From: Leifsonia aquatica H1aii
Lineage (GTDB): Bacteria > Actinomycetota > Actinomycetes > Actinomycetales > Microbacteriaceae
Assembly: GCF_000633535.1 (NCBI RefSeq)
Contig: NZ_AYMR01000008.1
Location: 62,001 to 126,000 of the forward strand
Length of the DNA: 64,000 bases
Direction of reading: 5' to 3'
The notes under the pieces were generated by a model that worked only from the letters and a program-made list of their open reading frames with translations, was not told the DNA's origin and did no database searches. Positions 16,195-24,987 of this stretch are shown here, in pieces (the first letter of the stretch is position 1; the number at the start of each line of letters is the position of its first letter). Made by a program: the position numbers and the translations under genes.

Positions 16195-17053
16195 TCACGG
16201 TAGCGACATCACGCGACGCGACGAGCAACTCTTCGGCCTTTCCGGGGTACCTCGCCGAATAGGTGAGCTCCAGTCGGCACTGAAAGTGCTCGCGATACAG
16301 CTTTTCGATCAGCGGAGCAGTGTCGTAAGTCATGAGCCAGTGCGCCTTTTGTACGGAGTTGACGACGGAAGACAAGGCCGTATGATCGCGTCCATCGAAC
16401 GCATTGAGATACAGCTGAGATCCGGCCTGCACGTACGGTGGATCAATGTACATGAACGCTTGTTCATCTCCGAAATATCGTTGGATCACGGTCCTGCCAT
16501 CAAGATCTGACACGATTATTTGATCCGCGAGATCACCAATGGCAGTAAGTCGCTCGATCAGAGTGTCCCGGTTGAATCTGGCATCAATCTTGTAGTTCCC
16601 GTCTTGACGCTGGCCGCCAATGACACCAGCGTTCAAGATGCCCGAACGGTTTGTTCGATTCAGGAAGAAGAACGCAAACCCAAGACGAAGGGCATTGCTT
16701 TCATCTCGGGCTCGATAGATTTCTCGCTGCTGCCGCCACTCCTCAACGCTTAGATCTGTTGATGCAACCATCTCTACCAGTCGGGCATTGTCATTGACAA
16801 CGGATTTCCAGAAGGCATGGACGGCTGGGTCGATGTCATTCACGACGAGCTCGCGAACGATCCCCTCGCGAAGGAGGGCGATGCCGGCCCCGACTCCACC
16901 TGCGTACGGTTCAACATAGCGGGCGTTTTCAAGCCCAAGCGACCTGATGATGTCACCGAAGAGGCCTGCGAGCGCGGCCTTGCCGCCGGGATAGCGGAGC
17001 GGCGATAGCGTGCCGTAACGACGAGACGCGATGACGCGCAACCGATCATTCAT
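16145..17053 (-). CDS. Dam-type DNA adenine methyltransferase (D12 class)
   Basis: Read from ATG 17053 behind GGAAGGAG, the protein is 302 residues. It has the D12-class motifs in order: RYPGGK (residues 20-25), FxGxG-equivalent VEPYAGG (47-53), NDIDPAV (72-78) and the catalytic DPPY (204-207). These enzymes methylate the N6 of adenine, usually in a short site such as GATC. Translation is coupled to the 63-residue Cys protein directly upstream. No partner endonuclease of a classical type lies alongside; the convergent ParB-domain gene is the candidate effector. Confidence 0.9.
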   Translation of the reverse strand: MNDRLRVIASRRYGTLSPLRYPGGKAALAGLFGDIIRSLGLENARYVEPYAGGVGAGIALLREGIVRELVVNDIDPAVHAFWKSVVNDNARLVEMVASTDLSVEEWRQQREIYRARDESNALRLGFAFFFLNRTNRSGILNAGVIGGQRQDGNYKIDARFNRDTLIERLTAIGDLADQIIVSDLDGRTVIQRYFGDEQAFMYIDPPYVQAGSQLYLNAFDGRDHTALSSVVNSVQKAHWLMTYDTAPLIEKLYREHFQCRLELTYSARYPGKAEELLVASRDVATVIKELQSQAAFGKAASA

Positions 17054-17058
17054 AACCC

Positions 17059-17250
17059 TCACTCCTTCCCTGCGCGGTGGGCCGCGACTCGGCATCGCGC
17101 TGAACAGAATCGAGCGTCCCCTCTTCCGAGGAAGGCCTCGCTGCAGCGCTCGCAGGTGTGCCAGGCCTTGCGTCGTCGAAGTCGTTCATGCCGAAGTGCG
17201 CGATCGAGGTCCTTGAGACCTGCGTCACTGAGGCTTGAGATGTCGCTCAT
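17059..17250 (-). CDS. Small Cys4 zinc-ribbon-like protein coupled to the methyltransferase
   Basis: The 63-residue, very basic protein contains CxxC-13-CxxxC (CERCSEAFLGRGDARFCSARC, residues about 33-53), a likely zinc-binding knuckle of the kind seen in small DNA-binding or CGNR/MYND-like elements. Its stop is 5 bp before the methyltransferase ATG and provides that gene's Shine-Dalgarno. It may be a controller of the methyltransferase, but this is inference from position only. Confidence 0.65.
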   Translation of the reverse strand: MSDISSLSDAGLKDLDRALRHERLRRRKAWHTCERCSEAFLGRGDARFCSARCRVAAHRAGKE

Positions 17251-17255
17251 GTAAC

Positions 17256-17332
17256 GAATACTACTTGTAACGCAAGCAAGTTCGCGGAAGACACGCCTCT
17301 TTCTTGATTACTTGCGGGTGTCAACGCAAGTA
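17256..17332. promoter_or_regulatory. Inverted repeats upstream of the Cys4-methyltransferase operon
   Basis: TACTTGCG-8-CGCAAGTA (17309-17332) is a perfect 8-bp inverted repeat. A related, broken copy containing ACTTG, CGCAAG and CAAGT lies nearer the start codon (about 17256-17281). Two similar sites before a methyltransferase operon resemble controller-protein or autoregulatory operators. Confidence 0.5.
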
Positions 17333-17336
17333 CGTC

Positions 17337-17621
17337 TCATGAAGCACCGCTCTCTTCCCGCACAAGGAGTGTGCTGATTCGCACCGAGGCCCCGTGCGCG
17401 TCCAATAGTTGGCGCCACAGTGCGTCTTGGCTCATCCAGGCAAGGAGTACGGGAGCGAAATGACGGACTTTCGAATCCCGAGTGAGTCTCGTCGCTGCCC
17501 AGCGGAATGACGGAAACTGGGGCGAGCGACCGCTACTTACGCTCGCCAGGTAGCCCGCACGTGCGCAACATCGTGGCACTCGATCATGTGATCGGCTACG
17601 GTGACGATAACGCGGAGCCAT
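17337..17621 (-). CDS. Hypothetical protein or C-terminal remnant
   Basis: An open frame of 94 residues. Its second half (about residues 38-94, FPSFRWAATRLTRDSK ... RQLLDAHGASVRISTLL) has protein-like composition, while the first 35 residues are Arg-rich and look like read-through of non-coding DNA. It could be a small gene starting internally or the tail of a lost gene. No family was recognised and no ribosome-binding site is convincing. Confidence 0.3.
   Translation of the reverse strand: MAPRYRHRSRSHDRVPRCCARAGYLASVSSGRSPQFPSFRWAATRLTRDSKVRHFAPVLLAWMSQDALWRQLLDAHGASVRISTLLVREESGAS
17521..17547. repeat. 8-bp inverted repeat (hairpin)
   Basis: GGCGAGCG and CGCTCGCC are perfect complements around an 11-nt loop. 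The hairpin lies downstream of the frameshifted gene at 17790-18810 and could end its transcript, although no T-run follows. Confidence 0.4.
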
Positions 17622-17789
17622 ATGTCTCGGCCTAGTGACGACGCAGCTTCCCGGTTAACGCGTCAGCTCATGGCCCGGAGGGTGGGGCACACCAGTACCC
17701 CGCACCTCCGTGAGCTTCGACGCGACTTTTGCTCGACGCAGAGCCACTCAATACGGTCCCGTGTCACTAGATCGGGTCGAGCCAGCCAC

Positions 17790-18810
17790 TCACGGTCCCG
17801 ATGCTGCTATACCCTCCGGTTCACGCATCTGGAACCGTAGTAGATGGAGTTTCCCGGTTTCGTCGTGATAGCCCGAGACAATGTTGGCGTCGGAATCCTC
17901 ACGCGCCATCGCCTGAGCTTGGGCGTAGGTTCGTCCACCGTAGATGATGTCTAGCCATTGGCGGGTCCTTGAGATCAGGTCGCCCAGGAATGCATCGAGG
18001 AAGACGCCGCGTTCGTCGTCCCAGTGCAGCCTGAATTGCACTTGAACCTTCGCCCGATAGCCGGGATCCGGGATCCGGGTGCATCGAATGGGTATCGCAC
18101 CGGATTGTCGTGAGGACCGTTCCGTCCTGCGCGTGGATCGGATCCTTCTGGATCTCGTACGTCATTTGTGCCTGGTCGGCTGTATCAACTGGCCTGAGGT
18201 TCAGTTCCAGACCCGGAATCGATAGCTGACGGAAATGAAGCGCGCCTGAGATCAGACCACGATGCTTGTCGATGATGTCGAAGCGGTGTAGTAGCCAGAG
18301 TAGGCTGTCATCCCGCTCAGAATCCTGTGCCCAAGGTTGAAGTTCTCGGATTCGTTCGAGAAACACCGAAGGTACAGATTCAAGCACCCTCGATCGCTTT
18401 CGCCACTCGTCTTGGTCTGCTGTGAGGGGGAATGTGACTTGTGTAGGAGTCTTAGGCTCAGCCCCGTCAAGTGTTGCCAGGGCCCAAATTACGGTGTCGA
18501 AGACGCTCCGAAGGTTGTGCAGTGCGTCGCCAAGGATGAGTGACCACTCATCTATGGGCGGTGGGGTGCGCGTCTCGAGACGGAACTGAATGGTGTGATC
18601 ATCTATCTGGTGAAGTCGTGCAAGCAATGTTTCAGAGGCTGACCACTCGTCGATTCGCCCGCGTAGCTCGTTGGCGAGGTGCACAGCGCGGGCAAACTTC
18701 ATTTCGGGACGGTTGGTGAAGTTCACTCCGGCGCTGAGTACCCGCTTTCGCCCTGTTCTCGACGAGCTTGCCTCTGGACTGTCGACATCAGCGTCGTGCA
18801 TTTCCGCCAT
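17790..18810 (-). pseudogene. Hypothetical gene interrupted by a 7-bp tandem duplication
   Basis: Two open frames abut: 18810 to about 18065 encodes the N-terminal 248 or so residues, and 18041 to 17790 the C-terminal 83. At 18061-18079 the plus strand reads CCGGGAT-CCGGGAT-CCGGG. Removing one 7-bp unit joins the frames into HPDPGYRAKVQVQFRLHWDDE and gives a single protein of about 337 residues. The N-part contains a motif-like stretch IDEWSLILGDALHNLRSVFDTVIWAL, and the C-part is acidic. As written, the ORF runs out of frame into an Arg/Pro-rich tail (stop at 17899). The family is not recognised. Loss of one repeat unit would restore it. Confidence 0.75.
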
Positions 18811-18936
18811 GCACCTAGTATCCAGTAATACTGCCTCGGCCCTGGCTCTCGCTGGATGGTCGAGCTGGCGGAGCCGGCTCACAACCAGGTGGCGACTCGT
18901 CACCACCTGCGCACTGCAAGGAGGTAGGGTCACGGT

Positions 18937-19620
18937 ATGTCCCCGGCGCCTGAGCACATCCTGGAGGCTTCACGTCGAAAGGTTCGAGAGTTCCTCAACA
19001 GAACCGGACCGGACCTCGGTGAGCCCATCACTGCGTTGCGGGATGAGGAAGGACGTATCCCCGTCTTCGAGTTCGAATGGGAGCGGTCAGCAGGCGACGA
19101 TGACTGGCACCTCGCGAGCATCAATCAGCCTGGTCTGAGCAAACGCATGGTCGATTCGACGATCGTCGAGTGCCGCGTCTTCTTTACCGAAAGCGAGGAC
19201 TGCTACGTTCCTGGTGTCGTCAACGCACTCCAATCCCTGCTAACCGCTGAGCAAGCACGTGCGCGACGACCCCTCAAAGATCATGTGGCACAGGTCGTCA
19301 CCGGCTCACGCATTGGCGCCTCCGGACCTCTCTTCCACTCCGGCCGACTGGAGATGGACAATGGCTTGGGGCCAGGCCAACTCCTCGGCAGCGATCTCAT
19401 CGCCATGGACTACATCTACGGCATAGCACTCCACGAAGACGACGATCGCCTCGCCCGGCTGGACAACGTCAACATGAACTCAGCGCTCCAAGCCGTTATC
19501 TACCACTTCAACGATCTGCTCCACATCATCGCCAATGTGCGTGCGCAGATCGAACACGACCTATCCCAGAACTACTTCACGCTTGACTCAAACGCCATGG
19601 GCGTTCCGAATCCTGGTTAG
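18937..19620 (+). CDS. Hypothetical protein
   Basis: The 227-residue protein has a strong AAGGAGGT Shine-Dalgarno. It is divergent from the frameshifted gene at 17790-18810, so the two may be a functional pair. It is soluble, acidic and rich in predicted helix, with a His/Asn-rich C-terminal third (NMNSALQAVIYHFNDLLHIIANVRAQIEHDL). No catalytic motif is recognisable. Confidence 0.65.
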   Translation: MSPAPEHILEASRRKVREFLNRTGPDLGEPITALRDEEGRIPVFEFEWERSAGDDDWHLASINQPGLSKRMVDSTIVECRVFFTESEDCYVPGVVNALQSLLTAEQARARRPLKDHVAQVVTGSRIGASGPLFHSGRLEMDNGLGPGQLLGSDLIAMDYIYGIALHEDDDRLARLDNVNMNSALQAVIYHFNDLLHIIANVRAQIEHDLSQNYFTLDSNAMGVPNPG

Positions 19621-19647
19621 ACGCGATCTAAGGCAAGCGAAGGTCGA

Positions 19648-20052
19648 CTAACCCGTATGGCGAATCTCTTCCGGTTTGAAGTGTCCAACGAACAGCCGCC
19701 CCAGCTCAGCCCAGTCGTCAGCGGAGACCTCCGCGTCTGAGTGGTGCTCGAGCGCCTCCTCAACAGACCAGTCTTGCGTGAGGTATGGCGCGCACCACTG
19801 GCTCTCGTCCCAGGCCGCGATAGCCCCCTGGCGGCGTTTTGATCTGCCGAGACCGATCCAGAACATGTTGCCTGGGTCATGGCCTCCGATGCTCGGAAAA
19901 AGCCTCGCCTGGGGCCATCGGCGCCAGGCGTAATTGAATGCGAATTCAAGCGCCATCTTCCGGCTGGTGACGGCCTCGACACCCTGGGCAAGCACACCAA
20001 GAGCCATCCCGACAACAACGGTCTTGACCTGCTGATTCTTGCTTTGCGCCAC
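19648..20052 (-). CDS. Hypothetical protein
   Basis: 134 residues. A short hydrophobic N-terminal helix (VKTVVVGMALGVLAQGVEAV, residues about 9-28) precedes a Trp-rich soluble part (YAWRRWPQA ... DESQWCAPYLTQDW). It could be membrane-anchored. It lies 9 bp downstream of the small membrane protein at 20062-20394 in the same orientation and may share its transcript. Confidence 0.55.
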   Translation of the reverse strand: MAQSKNQQVKTVVVGMALGVLAQGVEAVTSRKMALEFAFNYAWRRWPQARLFPSIGGHDPGNMFWIGLGRSKRRQGAIAAWDESQWCAPYLTQDWSVEEALEHHSDAEVSADDWAELGRLFVGHFKPEEIRHTG

Positions 20053-20061
20053 GCGAGGATT

Positions 20062-20394
20062 CTATCGGCCGCTACTGACGTGCCGAGATTCGACCGTCTC
20101 ACGAGTTCGGGCGATGATTAGCAAGACCACGCTGATCGGTCCGAGCAAGATGAAAGCCATCCCCATGATCAGGCACCAGAGCAGCGGCAGGCTGAGCCAT
20201 GCGGAGCCGCCGCCCTCGATGAGGGTTTGGAGCAGGTTCGCGACAAGGAAGTAGGGTGCCGCGACGAGCATCGCCGGTACGCCCCATTTCAGACCGTTGC
20301 GGCGACGGATGCGTGAGATCAGTCGTGGTCCCGGGGCGTAGCGGGCCAGGAAGTAGTAGGTGCGGGCGACTCCGGCAAAGATGAAGCGAAGCAT
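20062..20394 (-). CDS. Small membrane protein next to the relaxase
   Basis: From ATG 20394 (GAGAGGA 5 nt upstream) the product is 110 residues. It begins LRFIFAGVARTYYFLARYAPGPRLISRIRRRNGLKWGVPAML and has two strong hydrophobic helices (about 40-60 and 68-95). In my recollection, near-identical proteins accompany relaxase genes on many actinobacterial plasmids and integrated elements, which fits the position here. The function is unknown. Confidence 0.65.
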   Translation of the reverse strand: MLRFIFAGVARTYYFLARYAPGPRLISRIRRRNGLKWGVPAMLVAAPYFLVANLLQTLIEGGGSAWLSLPLLWCLIMGMAFILLGPISVVLLIIARTRETVESRHVSSGR

Positions 20395-20606
20395 GGTGTT
20401 CCTCTCGTAGCGCACGGCATGAGGAGCGGCGCTTTGAGAGTTGCCCGGAGGCCTGCCCGAGGGGCTAAGAGTGTTATCGCAGGGGTTGCCGTTCCACTTC
20501 TACTGTACGTCCGTGTGTGCGGAAGCGGTACTGTTCCCGAGATCAGGCGGAGTCGTCGCGGCGCCCGTCGATCATCGGGCTTCCTTTGCGAACGAGATGC
20601 TGGCAG

Positions 20607-23600
20607 TCAGAGCGAGCGTGCTTGGGACGGTACTCGGGTGTTCGCGTTCGGCCGTGGAGGGCGAACAGTGAGGGTTCTCGCCCGCTGGAGAGCTTGCGCG
20701 GCGCGCGATCGATCGATCTTCTGCGCCACCTGATCCGGTTCCGGGCCGAGCGGGTCAGCGGTGGTGATCGCGTACCGGTCACGGTAGGCGGCGACCGTGC
20801 GCGCATGTCGGAGCCAGGCGTCCGTATTCCGTGGATCACCGGGCCGTCCGCCGAGAGCCCGAACCCAGGGCGCTCCGTCAGCGATGGCCTGTTCTGCGAG
20901 GGCGCTGGCCCTTTCCTCTATGAGTTGATGCCGTTGTGCGAGCGCATGGCGCATGGCGGGTTCGCGGATGCCGGCAGCGATCGGGATAAGTCCCGCGATC
21001 AACCGTGGAGGCGGCTGGCGCCGCCCGGCATGCGCGGGGCGTTCCGTGGCGGAAGCGACTCGCCAGTGCAGCACGGACGCGATGTCGGCGGCGTCGTCAA
21101 AGGCCCGGGCGCGGACAAGCCGTGGGACGAGCTGGTCGATGTCGTGATGGTTCGCCTCGGCTCGCCGCAATTCAGCAGCGAGTGCTCCGAACGCGTCTGA
21201 GGTGAGTACCTGTTCTACCTGTGGCTCGGTCAGGCCGGATTTGCGGACGAGGGTCGCCCAGCGATCGTGCTGGGCTTCGGTGGCGATCGTGTCGTATTCG
21301 GCGGCGAGCTGACGGATTGACCCCCAATTCTCTTGTTCCTGCTCGATGGTCTCGTGCGCTGAGAGCTCGGCTCCGGAGTGGTTCAGCACCCCGAACAGCA
21401 CTCGCCGGGTAGCTTCCTCCAGATTCTCGGCTTCGTGCGGGTGCTGGTGCGCTTCGTCGGGCGTATCGGTGGCGACGTAGGCCAAATTGGCATCCTTGCC
21501 ACGAGTCATGGCGACATAGAGGTTCTCTCGGGTCATAGCGGGGTCGACCAGCACGTGCGAGGTGTCTACGGTGATGCCTTGGGCGCGGTGGGCGGTGGTG
21601 GCGTATCCCAGATCGAGATGCTCGGCGGCGTAGTTGGCGGGGAGCACGATCGACTTGCCGCGGCTGCGGTCAACGGGGCGGATGGTCACGGATCCGTCGC
21701 CGCGGATCTTCGTGATCTTCCATCGGTTTCCGTTCTGCACCCACGAGGTCTTGGTGCGTAGCTTCCGGTCGTTCTTCCGTGTGATCACGATGTCGCCGAC
21801 CGCAGCCTGGGCACCTCCGCTCAACGTGACCTCGCCCCGGAGCGGTCGCACGATGCCTTGGAGGATGAGTTCGGTGCGGGCACGGAGGTTCAGCGCCGTG
21901 ACGGCGTCGGCGGAGTCGCTGACGAGGATCGTCTCTGTCCGGGCCTCGCGGTCCACACGCCAGGCGTCGTAGGCCCGGGCGGTCATGTCGTCGGTGCTGC
22001 CGCCGACGACTCGTCCGGCGTTCTCATACGTCTCGATCACGTCGGTTTCGCCGAGGCGGAGGCGGAGCGAGGCGAGCTTCTCCCACGTGTTCGTGAAGCG
22101 GTGAATCGTGGAGAGTTCCGGGGTGTCGTCGCGGTCGCCGGCGAGGAGTCCGAACGCACCAGCAGCTGCTGGGGACTGGAGCTGGCCGTAGTCGCCGACG
22201 AGGAGCACCTTTGCTCCGGCATCCGCGGCGATGCCAGTGATCCGGTCAAGTACGAGCGTGCCGGCGAGGCTCGCTTCGTCCACGATCACCAGTTGTCCTG
22301 CCCGGAAGGTGTCGCCCGTGTGGAGGTGCTTCGTCAGCCACATCGCAGTGTTCTCTGTTGAGATCCCGAGATCGTCGGCGAGTACCTCGGCGGCGACCGC
22401 GGACGGGGCGAGGCCGACCACGGAGTCTGCGCCGTGCTGCTGTTCCCAGGCGACACGGAGCGCCTGCATGGCCGTGGTCTTTCCGGTTCCGGCTGGGCCG
22501 ACAAGGAGATCGAGGACTCGGCCGGAGATCGCGATCCGGGTGAGAGCGTCGACCTGGTCGGCGCCGAGCACGCGGCCTTCCTGGTCCGGACGCGTTGCGA
22601 CTCGTTCGGTCAGGGCGAGTGGGAGCGCTGGACCGGTGGTGGCATGGGAGCGTTCGAGGAGTCGTGCTTCCGCTTCCAGGAGGGTTTCTGAGGAGTAGAG
22701 GGCGGCGTGCCGTGGCCGGAACGCGCTGGATCCGTCTGACCGTTGGAACCGGGCGGGCGACGTTGCGAGTTCTGGCGGTGTCAGTCGCAGGGAGGCGCGT
22801 TCTGCCGCGTCGACGATGAGTCCGGTCACGGCTTCTCGGTCGGTGGTTGACGCGAACCGGTATGCCATGGTCTGTCTCGCAGCTTCCGCGGTGAGGTTCC
22901 ACCGGTGCCACGTTGACCGCTTCTCACCCACGGCCACCATTACCGTCTGACCGATCTCGTCGATGAGGTCGAGAGGTAGATCGTCGGCGCGCAGCACCCG
23001 CACTTCTCCGCCGGGGATCGCGTCGCGAACCCATACAGATGAGTCTTGCCCAAGCTGTCTCGTTGCACGGGCTCGCCATTCGTCCGTGAGGTCTGAGAGC
23101 GACCGCACCTTCTTCTCCGGTCGGGTGGCGAGTGTGGCCTGGGCGCGGAGCTTGATGATCGTCGCTTTTGTTGGTTGTCGCCCGTGTCGCTGCGCATACT
23201 CGGCGATGAGGGTCGCGACGGCGTTGTCGATCTGGTGGGCGCGGGTGGAGAACTCGAGCACAAGATCCTCGGGCACGGTCGTGATCGCCCATGCAGGGTT
23301 GCGGTCGCGTCCGCGCTCTCGTGCTTCCCACGAGACTCCGAGGAGTCGCGTGAGGTGATCGGCGATGATCGCCTCGTGCAGTTCCGAGAGCGCGACGGTG
23401 GCGGCATGCATCGGGCGGCCGTCGAGCGATCTCCACTTCCCGTCGAGCACGGTCTTCACCTTGTTCGATACGACGACGTGGGTGTGGAGGTGCGGATCTG
23501 AGGCGCGGGAGTCGTAGTGGTCGTAGCCGGTTGCGGAGAACCCGAAGGTGTCGACTTGCGCAACCGCACCGCCGTCCTGCCCGGTTGCACCGACACGAGT

Positions 23601-24188
23601 GGCCGCAACCTCCCGTTCCATGAAGTCGATCACTTCCGCAACCGCCGCGTGATGCGCTTCGGCAATCAGTGCTTGCGTGCCCGCGTCCGCAACCGCCCAG
23701 AGCACCGACGCCGATTTCGGCAGCGAGAAGGTGTAGTCGTAGCCCGCAACTGCCTTTCGCGTTCCGCGCCGGTTCTCTTCTGCTTCGATCTCGGCGACCG
23801 CTGCGGCATGGGCAGCAGGCCCCAGCTCGGGGTCGAGCGTTGCTTCTCGTGTGCGAATGCGCTCGGCTGCCGACGCGTACGCCGGATACGCACGTCCTAG
23901 CGGTGCTCCGGTCGCGGGGTCGCGCCCCTCACCGATCAGGAGTTGCAGCTGTTCCTCGGTCACTTCGTCGCCGATCAGGATACGGGCGTCGGCGAGGTGG
24001 GCGAGCCCGCTGCCAAGCCAACGTCCGGGCGGGTTTCCGGCTTCGGCGTAGTAACGCGTGAGCGGGGTCGACAGGCTACGGTCTCCGTCACCCGCGGCGA
24101 CAGAACGCAGAAGGTACTTGTAGCCATCGCCCGCGCTCATCACCCGCATCGAAACCGTCACAACCGTCAGGTACGAAGCGGCCGTCAC
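20607..24188 (-). CDS. traA: MobF-family conjugative relaxase with RecD-like helicase
   Basis: A 1193-residue protein with the TrwC/TraI layout. The N-terminal relaxase has candidate nucleophile tyrosines in DGYKYLLRSV (about 22-26) and LTRYYAEA (46-47), and the metal triad in DPHLHTHVVV (His 233, 235, 237). A helicase follows, with Walker A GPAGTGKTT (564-572), a DEAS Walker B (VIVDEASLAG), and a late helicase motif in YATTAHRAQGITVDTSHV. It nicks oriT and unwinds the strand for transfer. GTG 24188 is the outermost start; GTG or ATG codons some 10-15 residues further on are plausible. No type IV secretion genes are visible, so the element may be mobilisable only. Confidence 0.92.
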   Translation of the reverse strand: MTAASYLTVVTVSMRVMSAGDGYKYLLRSVAAGDGDRSLSTPLTRYYAEAGNPPGRWLGSGLAHLADARILIGDEVTEEQLQLLIGEGRDPATGAPLGRAYPAYASAAERIRTREATLDPELGPAAHAAAVAEIEAEENRRGTRKAVAGYDYTFSLPKSASVLWAVADAGTQALIAEAHHAAVAEVIDFMEREVAATRVGATGQDGGAVAQVDTFGFSATGYDHYDSRASDPHLHTHVVVSNKVKTVLDGKWRSLDGRPMHAATVALSELHEAIIADHLTRLLGVSWEARERGRDRNPAWAITTVPEDLVLEFSTRAHQIDNAVATLIAEYAQRHGRQPTKATIIKLRAQATLATRPEKKVRSLSDLTDEWRARATRQLGQDSSVWVRDAIPGGEVRVLRADDLPLDLIDEIGQTVMVAVGEKRSTWHRWNLTAEAARQTMAYRFASTTDREAVTGLIVDAAERASLRLTPPELATSPARFQRSDGSSAFRPRHAALYSSETLLEAEARLLERSHATTGPALPLALTERVATRPDQEGRVLGADQVDALTRIAISGRVLDLLVGPAGTGKTTAMQALRVAWEQQHGADSVVGLAPSAVAAEVLADDLGISTENTAMWLTKHLHTGDTFRAGQLVIVDEASLAGTLVLDRITGIAADAGAKVLLVGDYGQLQSPAAAGAFGLLAGDRDDTPELSTIHRFTNTWEKLASLRLRLGETDVIETYENAGRVVGGSTDDMTARAYDAWRVDREARTETILVSDSADAVTALNLRARTELILQGIVRPLRGEVTLSGGAQAAVGDIVITRKNDRKLRTKTSWVQNGNRWKITKIRGDGSVTIRPVDRSRGKSIVLPANYAAEHLDLGYATTAHRAQGITVDTSHVLVDPAMTRENLYVAMTRGKDANLAYVATDTPDEAHQHPHEAENLEEATRRVLFGVLNHSGAELSAHETIEQEQENWGSIRQLAAEYDTIATEAQHDRWATLVRKSGLTEPQVEQVLTSDAFGALAAELRRAEANHHDIDQLVPRLVRARAFDDAADIASVLHWRVASATERPAHAGRRQPPPRLIAGLIPIAAGIREPAMRHALAQRHQLIEERASALAEQAIADGAPWVRALGGRPGDPRNTDAWLRHARTVAAYRDRYAITTADPLGPEPDQVAQKIDRSRAAQALQRARTLTVRPPRPNANTRVPSQARSL

Positions 24189-24253
24189 GCGTTCCTTGCG
24201 GGGTCAGCCGACGCAACCCGCCCTGACGGGATGCGGCGCCGCGAGAGCTGATC

Positions 24254-24673
24254 TCAGGTGCGCGGTTCGACGTTCTGGAACATCCCGACCATGTCGCTGC
24301 GCTGGAATCCTGCCGCCTCATACAACGTCTCGCCGGCCTTGGACGCGAAGAGCGTCACCGACGCCGCACTGGGCGCACGATCGGCAATCAGCCCGAGCAG
24401 CCGGTCCAGTAGCGCGCGCCCGATACCGGCACGTTGGAACTCGGGATCGATGACGAGGTCCTGGATCGCGAAGTACTTCACACCATCGCCGACGACACGC
24501 CCCATTCCGATCGCGCGTTCCCCGGAGATGGCGACAACACCCAGCGTCGATCCGTTGAGCGATGCCGGCAGCGTGTCCCAGTCAAAGGACTCACCCCATC
24601 CGACGGCCTCGGCAAGCCGTCGGTGCTCACCGGGAGTGGGGAGGCGATCTTCCAGTGACCAAGCAACTTCCAT
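24254..24673 (-). CDS. GNAT-family N-acetyltransferase
   Basis: 139 residues from ATG 24673. The acetyl-CoA signature appears as LVIDPEFQRAGIGRALLDRLL (residues about 74-94; Q/RxxGxG/A as QRAGIG), preceded by the beta-bulge strand and followed by LYEAAGFQRSD, a typical GNAT end. Such enzymes acetylate small amines or proteins. It lies just upstream of the relaxase gene on the same strand. An in-frame codon at 24691 adds six residues but lacks a ribosome-binding site. Confidence 0.82.
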   Translation of the reverse strand: MEVAWSLEDRLPTPGEHRRLAEAVGWGESFDWDTLPASLNGSTLGVVAISGERAIGMGRVVGDGVKYFAIQDLVIDPEFQRAGIGRALLDRLLGLIADRAPSAASVTLFASKAGETLYEAAGFQRSDMVGMFQNVEPRT

Positions 24674-24987
24674 GCTGCAAGCCAAGCACACCGGCGGCGG
24701 GACGACGAGGAAAGCTCCTTCCGTACGTATCGGATGTCCTTCGCCGGCGGGCGCGAGGCATCTGCGGAGCGCTCGCGGTGCCTCATCTGCAAGAAGCGTG
24801 GAAGCTCAGGTGCGTGGCGAACGGCGAACTGGCCGGCGGTGCCTGGCGGGCCGGCTGAACCGGGCGTCCGTGACGGAGCTTGTGCGTGGGTGGCAGGCGT
24901 TCGGGGTGTGCACGGGGTGCACCTAAGAGGTGACCATCCGGCAGCACTCCGCGCGCGGGACGGGCTCACCAATCATCGGGAGCCCCG
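24674..24987. other. No confident gene
   Basis: This 314-bp stretch precedes the decayed C5-methyltransferase gene. A frame containing CLICKKRGSSGAWRTANW is open across it and might be the end of a lost zinc-knuckle protein, but it has no start signal and I do not call it. It probably contains the promoter of the former methyltransferase gene. Confidence 0.4.

Noticed and set aside
17601-17840. Plus-strand open frame in the gap before the frameshifted gene
   Set aside because: Ser/Arg-rich, no ribosome-binding site, antisense to the end of a better-supported gene.
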